Shown in pieces: positions 20,149-34,088 of a stretch of 64,000 bases of DNA. Under the pieces are notes generated by a model, which ran no database searches, was not told the DNA's origin, and saw only the letters and a program-made list of their open reading frames with translations. A program made the position numbers and the translations under genes. Within the stretch, counting starts at the first letter, position 1. Each line of letters starts with the position of its first letter. Origin of the DNA: Strongylocentrotus droebachiensis (taxonomy: Eukaryota; Echinodermata; Echinoidea; Camarodonta; Strongylocentrotidae). The stretch covers positions 1-64,000 of the forward strand of contig JAVYIG010005316.1 in NCBI GenBank assembly GCA_035222895.1, given 5' to 3'.

Positions 20149-21480
20149 ATCAAATCTTACAACCACTAGTTTATTGCGAGAAAAGCCCTGTCACATTTTT
20201 AAAGTTGTAGTTCATGAAGCAAATAGCAAGAATCATATTGAATGAATTAAACTAAATTTAAAGCACTGTTTTTTAATGTACGTGTTCGATACAAACTTGT
20301 AAGATCAAATTACTCTTCACGGGTTTGGCAGGAAAATACTGCTTCCCTATGATTAATTACAACAGTTAAAACGAGCCGTTAGCCAGCCGGTAAATGCAGT
20401 ATTTTCTTCTGTAATAATTGTGAAATGTACACAAACACATCGTCATAATTTTGAAATGTATTCTAAAAATATGTTGTGAAATGCACACTAACACATGATC
20501 ATAACATAGTAATTTGAGGTAAATGGTACAGATCTTAAATTTGAGTCTAAATCCTTAAAAGAGTATAATGTCTCTGTTAAATGAACGAATAATGGATTAA
20601 TCAATAGCAACAACGCTCTCAAATAATTCTCCGTCAAATTCTTCAATTGAATGCGAAATCCCATCAAACATGTCAAATCCATATTATGACGATTCTCTTT
20701 AATTGAACAAATAAGAAGCCCTACATTTCACTCATTTATAAATATTTTCAAAGTACATCACTGACGTAAAGAGATAATCCAACCGCTGATTGACAAGCTA
20801 AAAGCTCTCTGGTAACTCAAGGAGGGTAAATCGGATATTTTTCTTCACGGATAATTATAGGAAGTTCCTGATAAGGTCCGTGATACGTAACATCAGACCA
20901 GGCGTTAGTTTCAGCACCGAACTACTTCTTGCGAGGCTGATTAAGCAGTGATGGCCGAGTTGCAAGTCATCCTCAATTACTGATTTCGAGGCAAACGATT
21001 AAGCGCTAATTAACCGTGCGTGTGTAGAGCGAAGAGCGTGACGTAAACACACGGATGATAATCAAGGCAAGCGAACTGCTTGTTAGAAAACAACTTTTGT
21101 ATTCTATTCCTGTGTCCGGTTATCTCCATGACGACGTGGTATCAGTCTATCTGAAAAAGGGGAACTTATCCTTGAAATCTAGAAGTTAGAGTAATTATAA
21201 GCGATGTAAATAAGAGAGGAAACCTTTGAAAGGCTGTACAAATAATTTTTTTATTTCAATAATATCTATACCCACTTTTCAGTACTAATTGATCTCGTCA
21301 TATTTATCCCAACTAAACAGACTCTCAGCAGTGTCCATGCAGTACTTCCAGTATCATCTCACCGTTGATTGATTTATTGATTGAGATTCATGTTTCCTTC
21401 AAATAACATGGTAATCCTTTGAAAGTTACAACGATACATTTTGTGACGAAGTAACCACCATGTGACAATGATGTCCCTGA
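20149..21480. other. No gene seen
   Basis: AT-rich unique sequence; nothing recognised. Confidence 0.35.
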
Positions 21481-21487
21481 TATAGTA

Positions 21488-21725
21488 TTTGCAAATTTCA
21501 TTTGCAACTTGCAAGTTTACTGTAAAACTTGCAACTTCACTGTACAGCTTGCAACTTCACCGTACAACTTGCAACGTCACTCGCAACTTTACTTGCACCT
21601 TTGCTGTACAACCAGCAACTTTACTGTACAATTTGCAACTTTACTTGCAACTTTACTTTACAACTTGCAACTTTACTGTTCAGCTTGCAACTTTACTGTA
21701 CAACTTGCACCTTTACTTGGAACTT
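21488..21725 (+). repeat. 20-bp minisatellite (TTGCAACTTTACTGTACAAC)
   Basis: About 11 degenerate copies, alternating full 20-bp units with shortened ACTTGCAACTTT units. All three plus frames stay open (peptides of the LQLYCTTCNFTVQLAT type), which is a property of the repeat and not evidence of coding. Confidence 0.9.
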
Positions 21726-22560
21726 TCATTCTTTTTAATGAAATTATCTTATTCACTTTAAATGTACGAGTGTTCCTTGACGTATTCGATGATTATTTCA
21801 GATACAGTGGGTTTCTTTCTTGAAATTCCTTGTTTTTCGGATTATGAGATTTGACATCAGAATTATAATCAGATTTCATGTAATTATAGCAATTTTCGCA
21901 ATGATATAGTGCTTACATATCACGGGGTTTAGAATTGATATACTCAGACTTCTCTAAGTTTACCTAATCTGATGTAATCTATACGTGATAAATTAGACAG
22001 ATCATTCGAGACATGTATTTTGACGGCTATTTTAGGATTAGGTGAATGACGCACAGATTCGTAGAAATTAGATAATTCTCGTGCCTATTTCTTATTGCAC
22101 TTCTAATCAAACTATGTTATTCTTAAATGTGACATGTACACACTTAAGAAGAACATGTGATTTGAAAGTTTTGTTAGATTTGGAGGCCCTTGAAAAAAGA
22201 TTATTATCAATTTTCTAAACTTATACATAATATGTTTTGTTGTGTAATTACGTTGTCATCTGTATTCATGTGCTTGTGTAAACAGTCTACTTCATGCGGT
22301 TTTCTATTACATTTTCTTCTCAAATGTGAGTATTTATTAATCTGTCTGTCTACGTATAATTACGTGATGTCCCCCAAGATAACAAGATATTGTCCATTTT
22401 TTACGCTTTCATTTCTTCGTTTGCTTATAGCAGTCTATTATATCACGCTGTATCTTTCTTATGTGTTTTTCGGTTCCCTCCCATCTTCAACTCATGAACT
22501 TACTATTTATCTGTGCGTCACTCTATACGCCCCCTTCCCTCCTCAAGGGAAGACCCTTGC
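21726..22560. other. No gene seen
   Basis: AT-rich unique sequence. A 239-codon open frame (22190-22909) runs from it into the (CT)n tract and has no recognisable domain. Confidence 0.3.
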
Positions 22561-22599
22561 TCACTTTTCTCTTTCTTTCTTTCTTTATTCCCTTTTTTT

Positions 22600-22640
<41 letters not shown>

Positions 22641-22745
22641 CTCACACTCTCTTTTTTTCTCTCTATCTCTCCCCTACCTCTCACTCTCTCTTTCTTTCTC
22701 TCTCTCTCTCTTTCCTTCTATCACGCTCCCTCTCACTCTCTCCAA
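22561..22745. repeat. (CT)n microsatellite
   Basis: TTTCTCTCTCTC-rich tract that gives long Ser/Leu/Phe frames in all plus phases; non-coding. Confidence 0.95.
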
Positions 22746-23604
22746 TATGGACATATTTAAAAGTAACTTTTCCTCTTGACTTTGACACTTCTCTCAGATC
22801 GGTCAGGGGAAGCAAACAAATGGCGTCATTTAGACCAAGCTCTCCCTCTATCATAAACAAACACCTTTCTTTCCATTTCAAGAACAAAACGGGAAATGAC
22901 TGCGTTTAGGGTACCCATCACGTTCATTTACTTAGTGACTGACTTCCTTAGCTCCCTCTTCTTTCTTCTTCCAGTCCTCAAACGGAAGAACAAACAAAAA
23001 CACAACCGTTTTCGGCACCTCATTGTGATGCAAGTATTGTTGAAATCGACTTGACTTTGTGGGTTTATTTACCAACTCGGAACTCTTGTTTGAGAAAGAA
23101 ATGTTGTGGGTCCTTGTGGAGTGCCAACGATCTGTCCCAAATAATACGTCCTTCATCGGGGCTTGGTTTGGTTTGTATTGTGATGTATGGTTTACCAAAC
23201 TGTGATCAAGGAGTTCCTTTCTTGATCCTCGCGCGATATTTGGGGCAATGAATTTTGTCCGCCGTTGTCTCCCCCTGTCATGCCTGTCTAAATGTAGGCC
23301 TATATTATGTATAATTATATATTATTATGTGTAAATGAACTTGTATTAGGATGCCTACTCCATGAACTATTACCCTAGCTGTCCGGAGAAAATTACCGGG
23401 TTAGTATGTTGTCTGGGGTTTTAGGTTTCTGGGGGTGATTTGTCTGACGTGGTATAGTTTAGGCGTTGTCCATGGGTATCAATGGAATATCAAGATTACT
23501 GGAGACTAAAAGTGTTTGGGAATAAGATAATAATAAAATATTAGCTACATCTATATTGCGCATGACTGTATCCATCACATGGGATGCTCAATGCGCCAAC
23601 AAAG
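22746..23604. other. No gene seen
   Basis: Unique sequence without coding support. Confidence 0.3.
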
Positions 23605-23808
23605 TATTATTATTACCCCTTGCTCATTTAGCCCAGCTGCCATAATCATTCAAGGAATAAAATCACCCATTTTCTACATCTGGGTGAAAAATGGCAAAGG
23701 TGGATTAATGTCTTGCCGAAGGACATTGGTACCGAAGTGAGGGTCGACTCGCGAACCAAGAGATTCGCAGCCCGGTGACATATCCACTAAACCAGAAACC
23801 TCTTACAA
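23605..23808 (-). mobile_element. tRNA-derived SINE, minus strand
   Basis: On the minus strand the head carries an A-box-like TGGTTTAGTGG (complement of 23784-23794) and a B-box-like GGTTCGCGAGTCGACCC (complement of 23741-23757), spaced as in a tRNA. The body follows with CCACCTTTGCCA, CACCCAG, AAATGGGT, TTCCTTGAATGATTATGGCAGC and a TAATAATAATA tail. The body words match the elements at 34920-35325 and 45000-45196. Confidence 0.75.
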
Positions 23809-24238
23809 ATAAATGCTTATAACATAAAGCTACACAATGCAAGTGCCTTTTTCCTATCTATACCCAGCCTTTCAAACACCATTATCCCATGCATATTCAT
23901 GCTCTCATCGTTCGTCTAACTGTTGGTGCTAAGTATTAGTGAGAGCACACTGAGTGAATGTTTCCAGTGAGTATCTTTCAACCGCCCACCTTTTCGCGGC
24001 TACCATAGCTATTACATCGTCTATCAAAATCGAAACCAATTGACTAGACTCTGAATAGATCACACCAGCTGCTGTAAAAATCAGCGACTTCGGTGTACTG
24101 TCATCTTTACCACTCTTCCTAGCTTTCTCCGTATATATCTTTTGTATATTCCATTTTTTCTGTCCTTGTCTATATGTATGTTTTTATTTCCGGCTGTTTC
24201 CGTCTGCGTATTAATATATCTGTCTGTCTCTGTATTCA

Positions 24239-24269
<31 letters not shown>

Positions 24270-25900
24270 CTCTCTCTGAGTCTCTCTCTGCCTCCTCTAT
24301 TTGAAATGGACAAAATGAGAGAATGAAGCCTTATTTTGACTTCCGATGTTTAAAAAGTGCCTACAATATATATTTATTTCCTTGCCAATTGTCAATGCTA
24401 ATTAGAATTGATTTATTTATACAAGTTATAACTTCTGTTATTGTTGCTCTATTATAAAAATTGAGATGTCTTTTTGGTGTAAAAGATGACGAAGAAAGCC
24501 TTCAAAGGTCGCATTTCATTGACTCCACAAATTTGAATGAGCTTGCTACTCTCAGATCACAAGTTCGTGACCTCTGTCATGATTGGCTGAAAGTTTCGCC
24601 CCTGACCCCCATACAAGTCGGTCTTCGTGAACGCCGGTATACTAAGTGTTTGGATTTGCTATTTTCTCCTTTGATTCTATCAAAAGAGGGTACGTATAAA
24701 CTAACTAATCGTATTTAATGAAACACCACTTGTTTCTATTTTCTATACGATCTTAGCCTATAAAATATTGATCCATGCATGGTCATATTCGAAACAAGGT
24801 ACTCGGAATACGTGTATTGCACCATAATGATAAGTTGTTGCCAGTATTATGTAAAACTATACAACGATTAGGAACAAATTGAGAGCAATATGTGTAACTT
24901 CGACTCCGTTTTCTTTCCTTTTTAAGAAATCGAACGATTTACTGGGTATATAGGTAGTTTTAGGATAGGGTAATTAACGTTCATCCAGATACCTCTAGTC
25001 ATCACTCATCCTTCACTTCGATCACATCCTGGATAGCAAAACCACAAAATCCAATTCCATTTTGGGAGGAACCAAACATTTTTGTCATTGTCAAAGCCTG
25101 AAATCTTTCACTCCCTTGAAAAGGATGGCCTATTATGTTGAGATACGATTTTCATTATTGAAAAATAACCCTAACTGGCACAAATTAATCACACGAGTCC
25201 CTTTTTTAACAACTTCACAACCGACAAGATTAGGGAATCATTACTTATTTGAATTAGAGAACGTTGTCATTATCACCACCGGATTTCCGATTTCAACAAT
25301 CACTATTTTCTTTTCAGAGAATCTAATGGAGTTAGAATAGGCAAAACTCGTCTTTTTATTTGTATTTTGTGACATGATTGATGGTGTCACAAGGCTGACA
25401 ACACAAACTCAACACAGTGCATACAACGACGTGGCTTAATCTAGGCGTGTATTGTATGCCGGGCGTGTATGATGATGTGATATTTTCTGGGCGCTTGCCA
25501 GTTCATATTCAAGTCCTATATACACCCACGTGGGAAAAGGAATTTGTCTTTTTTTCGGGGAAATATTTGAGATTTCAAGACTGGAAATATTTCATTTCGA
25601 TGACAGCACACAAAACAAACAAACACGCAATATCATTCATTGAAATTATTGAAAGATGAAATTTGATATCACGATCACTGTCATTCGAATTTATGAAATG
25701 TCAATTGACATCAAGTTGTATAAAAAGCAAATGACAACAGGAACTGCTTGTGAATATCTTTGCAAAATGTGTTGCAATCTTGTAGAAATCGTAACTATAT
25801 GAATCTTGCCCATAATGTTTTGGGATGTAACAGGTGTTTTTACTCACAAACCAACAACAACGACAACAAAAACAGAACAAAAACAATTCAACTTATCCTT
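23809..25900. other. No gene seen; (GT)n at 24241-24270
   Basis: A pure GT/CT microsatellite lies at 24241-24290. An 85-codon frame at 24461-24718 is less AT-rich than its surroundings but has no recognisable domain or splice context. Confidence 0.35.
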
Positions 25901-25901
25901 T

Positions 25902-26385
25902 AATTCTAAAAGGGTCTTTGCAGCAAACATCAAATTTTGTATAACTTTGCAGGAATTATAAATATGTCATGTATGTCCTATCTGTGAAACTTAAAAGTTG
26001 GCAGTGTCCTAATATTCAAATTATTCAAGGAAACTCGTTTGCTTGCTAGGCTTCAATGTCAGTGACTGGCTGGCTTTTTTCTTTGGTAATAACACATGAA
26101 ATGAGCTGTAAAGGGTATACATGAGCATTTGTCTACATAAATAACCCACTTCTTGTAATGGCCAAAATTAAACTGATTGAATCTTTGCGCAGCACAAAAC
26201 GTACGACCAATATGGTCTGAAAATCAGACTATTACTATTACAGCTAATAGTTGTTATTTTCCCACTTAAAGACATTTTCAAGCCCCTTTTGTTTAGGGAA
26301 GTTCTAAATAAGTATTATCTTTCAAATGCCGTTGGAATTTAACATTTTCATTATTTGGCCTGCAAATGAGACATAGTACCTTTAA
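25902..26385 (+). mobile_element. TTAA-type MITE, degenerate left end
   Basis: This is collinear with 56163-56701 over its length: AACTTTGCAGGAATTATAAATATGTCATGTATGTCC near the left, CATGAGCATTTG, CACTTCTTGTAATGGCCAA and GACATTTTCAAGCCCC. It ends ACATAGTACCTTTAA. The left terminus is eroded to AAAAGGGTCTTTGCAGC. Confidence 0.85.
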
Positions 26386-26925
26386 TTTAATGAAGGTCAA
26401 TTCAGTTAATTTCTAAAATATCTTACACCCTAAAAGAAACCATCTTAGACAATTATCGTCTCTGAAACTATCAATTTGATTCACGTCAGTAGGAATAGTC
26501 CAACAGCGGATTTATTCAAAACGAGGATTACGAATGAATGATCATCAAATCGAAACCATTTCAATTCTTCCATTAAAATGCTTCATGTTTTACACATCTG
26601 TTCTTTCGCTTACCTCTTTCTGCAATGTCAAAGTCGGTGAGAAAGATTCAGTTTCTTTTTGAATTTTTTTTCCTCATTGATATCAACATGTAGAGACACG
26701 TCTGGAATAATACTTGCTTCGTTATGAAATGAACTGTGAACTTCTCATTGTTGACAAAGTAAATCAAATATTTCCGGTCGTATATGATCGAAAAACGGTA
26801 CTTCAAAATCTAATTGTAATCGCGATTATACTGATTGTGGTTTTTTGTCGGGTCTTACATTGGTGTAGCATCTGGGATGGGGAGGGCATGTGCCCCCTCG
26901 TAAAATGAACCCGACAAAAAATAAA
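26386..26925. other. No gene seen
   Basis: AT-rich unique sequence. Confidence 0.3.
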
Positions 26926-26958
26926 AGGAAGAGAGAGAGAAAGAGAGAGAGAGAAAGA

Positions 26959-26998
<40 letters not shown>

Positions 26999-27085
26999 AA
27001 GAGGGTGTTGATCCCGTTGATAAATTACCAAGTACCAAGTACCCTCCCCGCCGCCCGCCCCCCCCCCCCCCTCTTCCCCCCTCCC
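26926..27085. repeat. (GA)n tract and C-run
   Basis: GA-rich from 26928 to 27003 and C-rich from about 27045 to 27085. Frames here are artefacts. Confidence 0.9.
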
Positions 27086-27715
27086 CGTCCCTGGATCCAC
27101 GTTACGCCAATGGAGTGCTATATTTACCGAACGTCTAGAAAACGAAGTACATTAACGAATATTTATCTTTCATTTACATTATAAATGTGTTAAGTGCACT
27201 TCATATGAATTGTTTTATGATTTGTTTAATATTATCTAGTTTTGTCAAGTTGGCAGCCATATCATAAAGAGCAAAGTCGACGCCCGCATTGGAATGCCGC
27301 TTTCGTTTCATTCATGGATTTCTGCCTATGCAAAACTTAAGATAAAAGTTTACAAATAATTGGTTGGTAGGTTTGCATGGCATTGATATCAATGTACTTT
27401 GGAATAAGTTAGGACTGATATGACAGAGGCAATAGTTTAATGGGTCATATTTTAATATTTAGTCTGCGTATTACAAATATCATTTAGAGTGGGCATGTTA
27501 GTATACGGATTATTTTGTCAAGTCAATATGCAATTGACATATAATTATATAGGCCTATTTGATTTTGATTATGATATTGATACGCATAATATTATGATGT
27601 TAGCATATGGAGCATAATATCTGTACAAATTGTCTCTGATTATATCGATAACTGCATATCGGGATAGTAATATGTAGTTGATGTAGTCAGAAATTTATTT
27701 AGTTATGTGTGTATG
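27086..27715. other. No gene seen
   Basis: AT-rich unique sequence. Confidence 0.3.
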
Positions 27716-27764
27716 ATATCAGAGAGAGAGAGAGAGAAAGAGAGAGAGGGGGAGAGAGAGAGGG

Positions 27765-27795
<31 letters not shown>

Positions 27796-27818
27796 GAGAA
27801 GAAGAAGAAGAAGAAGTT
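27716..27818. repeat. (GA)n then (GAA)n microsatellite
   Basis: GAGAGA tract followed by AAGAAGAAG at 27798-27817. Confidence 0.95.
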
Positions 27819-27984
27819 TGTTTTCTTTCAAAGCACATCCGCATTCTGTAAACTCCCTTTTCTTTGTCACTATTTATTTGTGCAATATAAACTTTAATAT
27901 AGGCCTAGTTGTTACCCGTTGGGTACTGTATTCTCTAATCGTTAATAGATTAGTATAAGGAGGAAATGAAATAATGATTGAATT

Positions 27985-28200
27985 ATATTACATTATATTA
28001 TATCAACATGTTCAAAAACTTATTTACAATTATATTACATTACAATACTGTAAATTACATTACATTACTGTACATTACATTACATTACTGTACATTACAC
28101 TACATTACTGTACATTACATTACATTATATTATATTATATTATTTTATATTGTATTATATTATACTACATTGTAGTATAATTGTATTATATCGTACAATG
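27985..28200 (+). repeat. ATTACATTACTGTACATTAC minisatellite
   Basis: Units of about 5 and 20 bp built from ATTAC, ATTAT and CTGTAC words. Open frames across it read Tyr/Ile/Thr/His repeats and are not genes. Confidence 0.9.
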
Positions 28201-31200
28201 TACATGTATCATATCATATATATATTTCACAAGTTTAATTCGCAATAATTCGAAGTCATGTCTACCTATTTCGCAACATAGAAAAATATCACAAGGAGGA
28301 AAGGTTTGTCAATAGACTTGTGGTAAGCATCACCTCAGGCAAATCCTTCTCGCTTAATAAGCTCAATATTCCTTTAGACTAAAGCCATATCCTCCATACC
28401 ATTTCTCTAAACGCATTATAATGGTGACCAACCTATACAGCTCTTTAGTTTATCACAAAGAGATAACAAATGAAAAGATGAAAAGCGAAATATGGTTGCA
28501 TTTCAAACAATGGAGTAAAGCCCCTCAATGAGTGTCGGTTTATCACCAAAGCATTTTTGTTGTCAATAAAACGAATCAATCATAATTCTTTGACACCAAG
28601 TATTGTACTATGGTCCCCTCGAAGCGTGAATGGGGACTCAACGAACTCACTGAACTTTTGGTGTTCGACCGGTATTTCTAATGCTGTTTTTTTTTAAAAC
28701 TATTTTTTAGATGCAGTGTAATAAATACCAGAGCAAGGATGATGAAATAAGAGTCGAAGATCTTAAACATGAAAATAATCGTGTTATAATTTGCGAGCAC
28801 ATACTGGTGCCAGGTATATTGTTATAAGGTTATCCGATTAAGCTTTATCACACAGAGTATACTTTGAGACATTTATGGTATATTCTTATTCGAAAAGAAA
28901 ATATTCTTACATTGCTGTGTCATTACCTTGCATATTATGTTCGATGGCTATTTTATGAGTTGAGGAGCAAATTCGTTAAATATTTGTATTCATTATCAAG
29001 CGTGTTTCTGTTATGCAACAACGATATTTCGTTGTTTCATAATCATAACTGAAGAGATTAAAGAGATTACCGGAGGATGCGGTTTGTTGACAAGGCGTTC
29101 ACGTCTAAAGTTTAATTATAACAACCTAATCAACCACCACATATACCCCGAACTGACACGGAACATACAACTGCGTTAATAATTTATCGAAGGTGAGAAT
29201 CATCCACGGCGGTTTATGAGAGAGGAATGCAATGGGACTGACTGGGTTAAACAATGTGGCAATGAAGTCATGTTTACATACAGTCTCATTCCGATAGAGA
29301 ATTATGTTTACATTCTACGGTGTCTTCAAAAGACTCCAAAACGCGGTATATTAATCAAATATTGTGACGTCATTGCGGCAAGCTAGCTAAACATAGGCTT
29401 GACTAGTATATCGCGACTATACCCAGAATACATGTATTGCATGCTTTCAAAATATACCCGCCGTAAATTAATGTGAGTTACTGTGTCTGAAAAGAAGAAC
29501 TTAATTAATAATTTGAAATTCTTTTCATCTGTTTTATCTTACTGATTTTCTTGCATAAGATCATGTATTTTGTTTAGTTTCATGCTATCCAACATTTCCT
29601 TCCTTTGTATGATTATTGTTATTCTTTCTGACAGTATGTTGTTTCTTTGTTTCCCTTCTATTTATAGGCCTTAAAATATCCCCTTTAATTATTTCCATCA
29701 TTGATTCGACTCAAAGCTTGAGGGGGGCATTTCATTTCAGGTTGCTGGTAGAATTGTATTAGTAGGCTTTAATGAATAACTGGTTTAGCACGAGGCTAAT
29801 TTGTCACAAGGTATACCACGCTTGCATAATATAATTTTCTCCAAATTTTCTCTCAAATCTTCCCTCTATCTCTTCCACCTATCCTCAGGTCATCGCATTC
29901 TCCATCCTCTTCTCTTTCTCTTCTCTTCTTTTCTCACCGTCTCACACTATCTTCATATAAAAAAGCCCAACATAATCATATTCTTTTCACAGTCTGGTAA
30001 ATCTATACTTCAGCATTTTTTGTCAAACCAATAATACCACACTTGAAAAAAAAATCACACTCAACCATGACAAAATAATTAATGCTTTGTTCCGCTCAGG
30101 CATGTGACCTATTCTGAACATTTCCCTCCATTTTCTGACATTTTTTTTCCTTCTCGTCTAACGTCAAGTTTAGGCGACATGTAGAAGTTATTTCTTGTGC
30201 CGATGTCTCCTGGGGATTCCTGCCTTTCTCTCTGCCGACTCCACTCCATCTCAAAGAGCCCGACATCAATGCAAATTAACTTTCTTCTGCACCTCACATA
30301 CTCGACACAAATCAGAACATGGCATAATTCCATCTCTTCTTTCTACTTTCGATCAAGGATTAACTATGGATTTCTTCTAGATTACTTTATTAATTGAGTA
30401 CTTAATTTGCGGAGTATGTTTTATGATTTTTTTCCTTCGTGGTTTTCTAGGGAGGTATGTTGGTCTGCATGCTTTCAGCGATCAGGATTCTATTACAAAA
30501 TAAGCGAATCTTTCCAATTTTGTTCTTTCAATAGTTTGAATTTTATGTAATTTTGTGTTAAGTAATTTTGTGTTTGTGGTTTTCAATCACCATTTTCTGC
30601 CATAATTGCCTTATTGTAATAATGGCGGAAACAATTTCAGTTTTTTTAAACCCCTTTACTAGGATGATTAACAGATTTATTGTAAAGTCATCAAAAAGAA
30701 GGAAAGAAAGAGAGACAGACAGACAGAAAGAAAAAAGCTTGTGCAGCATGGTCGGAGAAATTCTCAAAAAGGAGATCGGTCTATTGCCTTTATTCACTCT
30801 ATCCTCCATAATAATACACGTCATTGCCATTTGCCATTGACGATAACAGACTAGCCAATAACGTCATGAAAAGAAATTACAAGGTTTCTTATTCCACAAG
30901 TAATCTCAAAAAGGATTTGACTGTCTAATCACGGTCCCTTTTCTAGTCTACCGGCCTTCTTCTATTCTATGAAGTAAATTAGCGATTGATCTGATGTTAT
31001 TCGAATTCCCCAACCGGGCGATCGATAATAGGATTGATTACCAAGTGGTCTCGACCCGACATAACGTCATGCCTGAACGAGTTTCTTCCCAGGGATAATC
31101 TCTTTTGTTAAACGGTCTCTTTTCTGATACACTCACCTAAGGGCTTAGTGTGTTTACGTGTACATGCTGTATAGGGTCTGTATCAACTTTTGATTGGAAC

Positions 31201-34010
31201 GGCAGCATTTTGATGCTGGCAAAATCGAAGAGATCTCAAGTATGTTCATCATTCTGTATAATTATATTATTCGGTCTGTAAACAGTCAATACCGTTTACC
31301 ACCAATCGCCATCACTTTCATTTCCAACTTTCCGAGAAAGTTGACCCCAGACTCACTTTCAGGTGAGGACACCATTCATGCGCGTCATCTCAATCTAACC
31401 ATTCTAGAGGTCAGTCTTGTAGATCTTAGGAAACCATCAAGTTTTGGGAAATACCTTGATAAATTCCATGAAAGATGTTTAACATTCCAGTCATTCCGAT
31501 CGTCTATAAATTCATCGATTTTCACGTTTAGAAAAGAAGATGTTCGACGAATGATAAGGCGGGCGTTTTCACAATTATGGAAGAAGATTGATATTCGAGA
31601 TATTCATATTCAAGGAATCATATTCATTGTTTATCGCCCATTTTGGGGGAGGGGGGGGGGGGTCTCAATTTTACCGTCAGGAGTTGGGGTGCCTTCATAA
31701 TGTGTTCTTCTTCCTTTTAAATCAAATTGTTCTTATTCTTTATTGATTATAGCATATACAAAGGGAATTGTATCTAATTGTATAATAATCATAAGAGATA
31801 ATGAATGTTGAAATTTACCATGGACTTCTGTAGTATTAACCACTATAATTATGTTAAGTAATAAGTATACAAGACAATCTCATAATTTTTGCTTAAACGT
31901 TTTATGGGAGAGGGGGGGGTGTGATTTCAAGTACTCATATATAATTGAAATAAGAAGTTCCCTAAACGAATCGTAAAAATCAGTCACAACGCCGGACCGA
32001 CCCCAAACTTACTGATATTAAATGAATGCACAATTCGGTCTATTATTGGTCTAATGTCGGTCTCGTTAGGCATATACCCCTCGTTTCTCCTAACTGCTGT
32101 CCAATTCATAATATCTTAATCAAATTCCGAGGTTATAATACATGTAGAACTTTGAATTTCTGTATAGAAAATGTCATGCCGAAAACATGACATTTCGTGA
32201 CCATATTTCGTGTCGTAGACATGACAGTTCGTGACCTTCATGGCCATGGCTGTAAATTTCCTTTCACAGTTTCACTTGAAGTAATTAGTTCCAATCACTA
32301 TCTATCAAGGTGATGTTGAACGAAGATATAAAGAACATTCACGAAGGTTAAATCCATTGCAACGTGTGTGGTTGAAAATATATAGTAATTTTAAAATACC
32401 ATGAAATAAGAGAAGAGAAATACCGATGACAGATGAATACCAAATGCAATTGAAAAAAAGAAAAATTACAATAGCTCCCCGATGACAATCACAGAATTAG
32501 GATTATTTAGGTCACGAATAGTATCGTCTCGCCCTACCCATCTTTATCTTCTTCTAACCCTTCTTTCTTTGTCTCTTCTTTGTACGATTTGCCTTTCTCT
32601 CTCTTGCGTTCAAGAGAAAGTTTTCGGCATCAACAAAGAATCTTTGATGACTCGATTCTATTGTGTTCGTTGTATCAGGGTTTTAACGTTTATAACGGGA
32701 ATTGATCTGTGGTCGACCGTAGGATTCTACGATCAATGCTTTTGGATTGCATAATAATATGCAGAGAAGAGACGACTGACTTTGATCAAAGTGTGTTTGT
32801 GGTTTGTGTCTTCTGTTTTTCTTAACGAGTAATTTCACCTGAGGCGGCATCTTCCGTGATTTTCAGAACGTTGAGTAGGAGCAACCGGTTTTCCCGTCCT
32901 ATAGCTTGTATGGTATTTGTGAACAAATTTGCGATAACCAAAAATAATGCAACCTTTTCGAATATACATTTCAACGTTAGGAGTATTAAAAGAAAAATTG
33001 ATTCTTTAAAAAAAAAATCTTGAGTATATTAAATTTCCAGTTTGATGTAACGAGTGCGCTATATACATTCCAACACCCCCGCCACGACCATGGTTTCTGT
33101 TCTTACAGATAAAAGTATATGTTCATCGATATTTATTGCTCAAAAAAATATGTGTAAACTGCTATTCTCACCTGTTCCCTTTTCTTTATAGACGATTTAG
33201 AATCAATTATATCAGATCGGCACGGCATTCTTTCTCATGAGATCACTTTTTCTTTTTCTCCAAATATTGGTTCCTGATTGGCACTAATTTTGGCAAGAAA
33301 AGAAGAGCCACATAATTATAGAGGGGCGTATCTAGAAATTAATGAAAAGAGGGCGAACTGTAGACAGCTGCCTGGGCGGTTTGGGAGGGGGGGGGGGGGG
33401 GGGGGGGCTTTGATTCCCGAATTAAAAAAAGCAGTCTCCATGCAAATTACGGTACTCAATGCGACTACGAATAATTCTGATGAGCTATTAACAGATTTTA
33501 CGTGCGTCTGCGAATGGGGGAAGGGTGGAATGAGGTGCACCCAGCCCCTGCCTAATGCTGGATACTCCACCATCATTAGACTTTATATCATCGGACTGAC
33601 CCTCAGTCATTCCAGGCATGTAGTTTCGGCATGGCCATGATGGACATTATAAATAAGTTTTTATTATCCCATCATGTCAATTAGCATCGGGCAGGGATTT
33701 TTCAGACTGTAGGTAATCATCAAGACATAAAATTATCTCCTTCTTTACTCGTTATATACTTTCGATGGCGCCTGCATTCATGAGAAGCGTGATGAACGAA
33801 CGCCCTTCAGAAGCTGCGATGGTCATCATTAAAATTGTTCCCCGGGGAACACCATCTTGAAGACATATCGACTACCAACATGATCAATATCTTGTGAAAA
33901 ATTCGTTCGCCGCGATAATTAACTTATTGACTCATATAATTTGTTCTATCCTTCATTGTCATTTTCATCTTTTGAAAAAGGGAAAGAGTGAAATAGGGAG
34001 GGTATGTCGT
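28201..34010. other. Long gene-poor stretch
   Basis: I find no convincing exon. A G-run of about 15 occurs at 33388-33407 and shorter ones at 31651 and 31912. The 168-codon frame at 31194-31700 shows no domain, starts and ends in ordinary AT-rich DNA and runs into a G-run; I do not call it a gene. Confidence 0.35.
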
Positions 34011-34017
34011 GTGTGTA

Positions 34018-34038
34018 TAAGAGAGATAGATAGAGAGA

Positions 34039-34088
<50 letters not shown>
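34018..34088. repeat. (GA)n microsatellite with G-run
   Basis: GAGAGA tract followed by a run of nine or more G. Confidence 0.95.

Noticed and set aside
22190..22909. 239-codon open frame with hydrophobic N-terminal half
   Set aside because: The C-terminal half is a (CT)n microsatellite and the first half has no recognisable domain, promoter or splice signals.
23741..23800. Possible functional tRNA gene
   Set aside because: A- and B-box-like words are present, but no acceptor-stem pairing or anticodon arm is convincing, and a SINE body and tail follow.
24461..24718. 85-codon open frame in a slightly GC-richer patch
   Set aside because: No recognisable motif and no clear splice borders.
31194..31700. 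168-codon open frame
   Set aside because: No domain recognised, ends in a G-run, and base composition is like the surrounding non-coding DNA. A protein search would settle it; a conserved hit would reverse this call.
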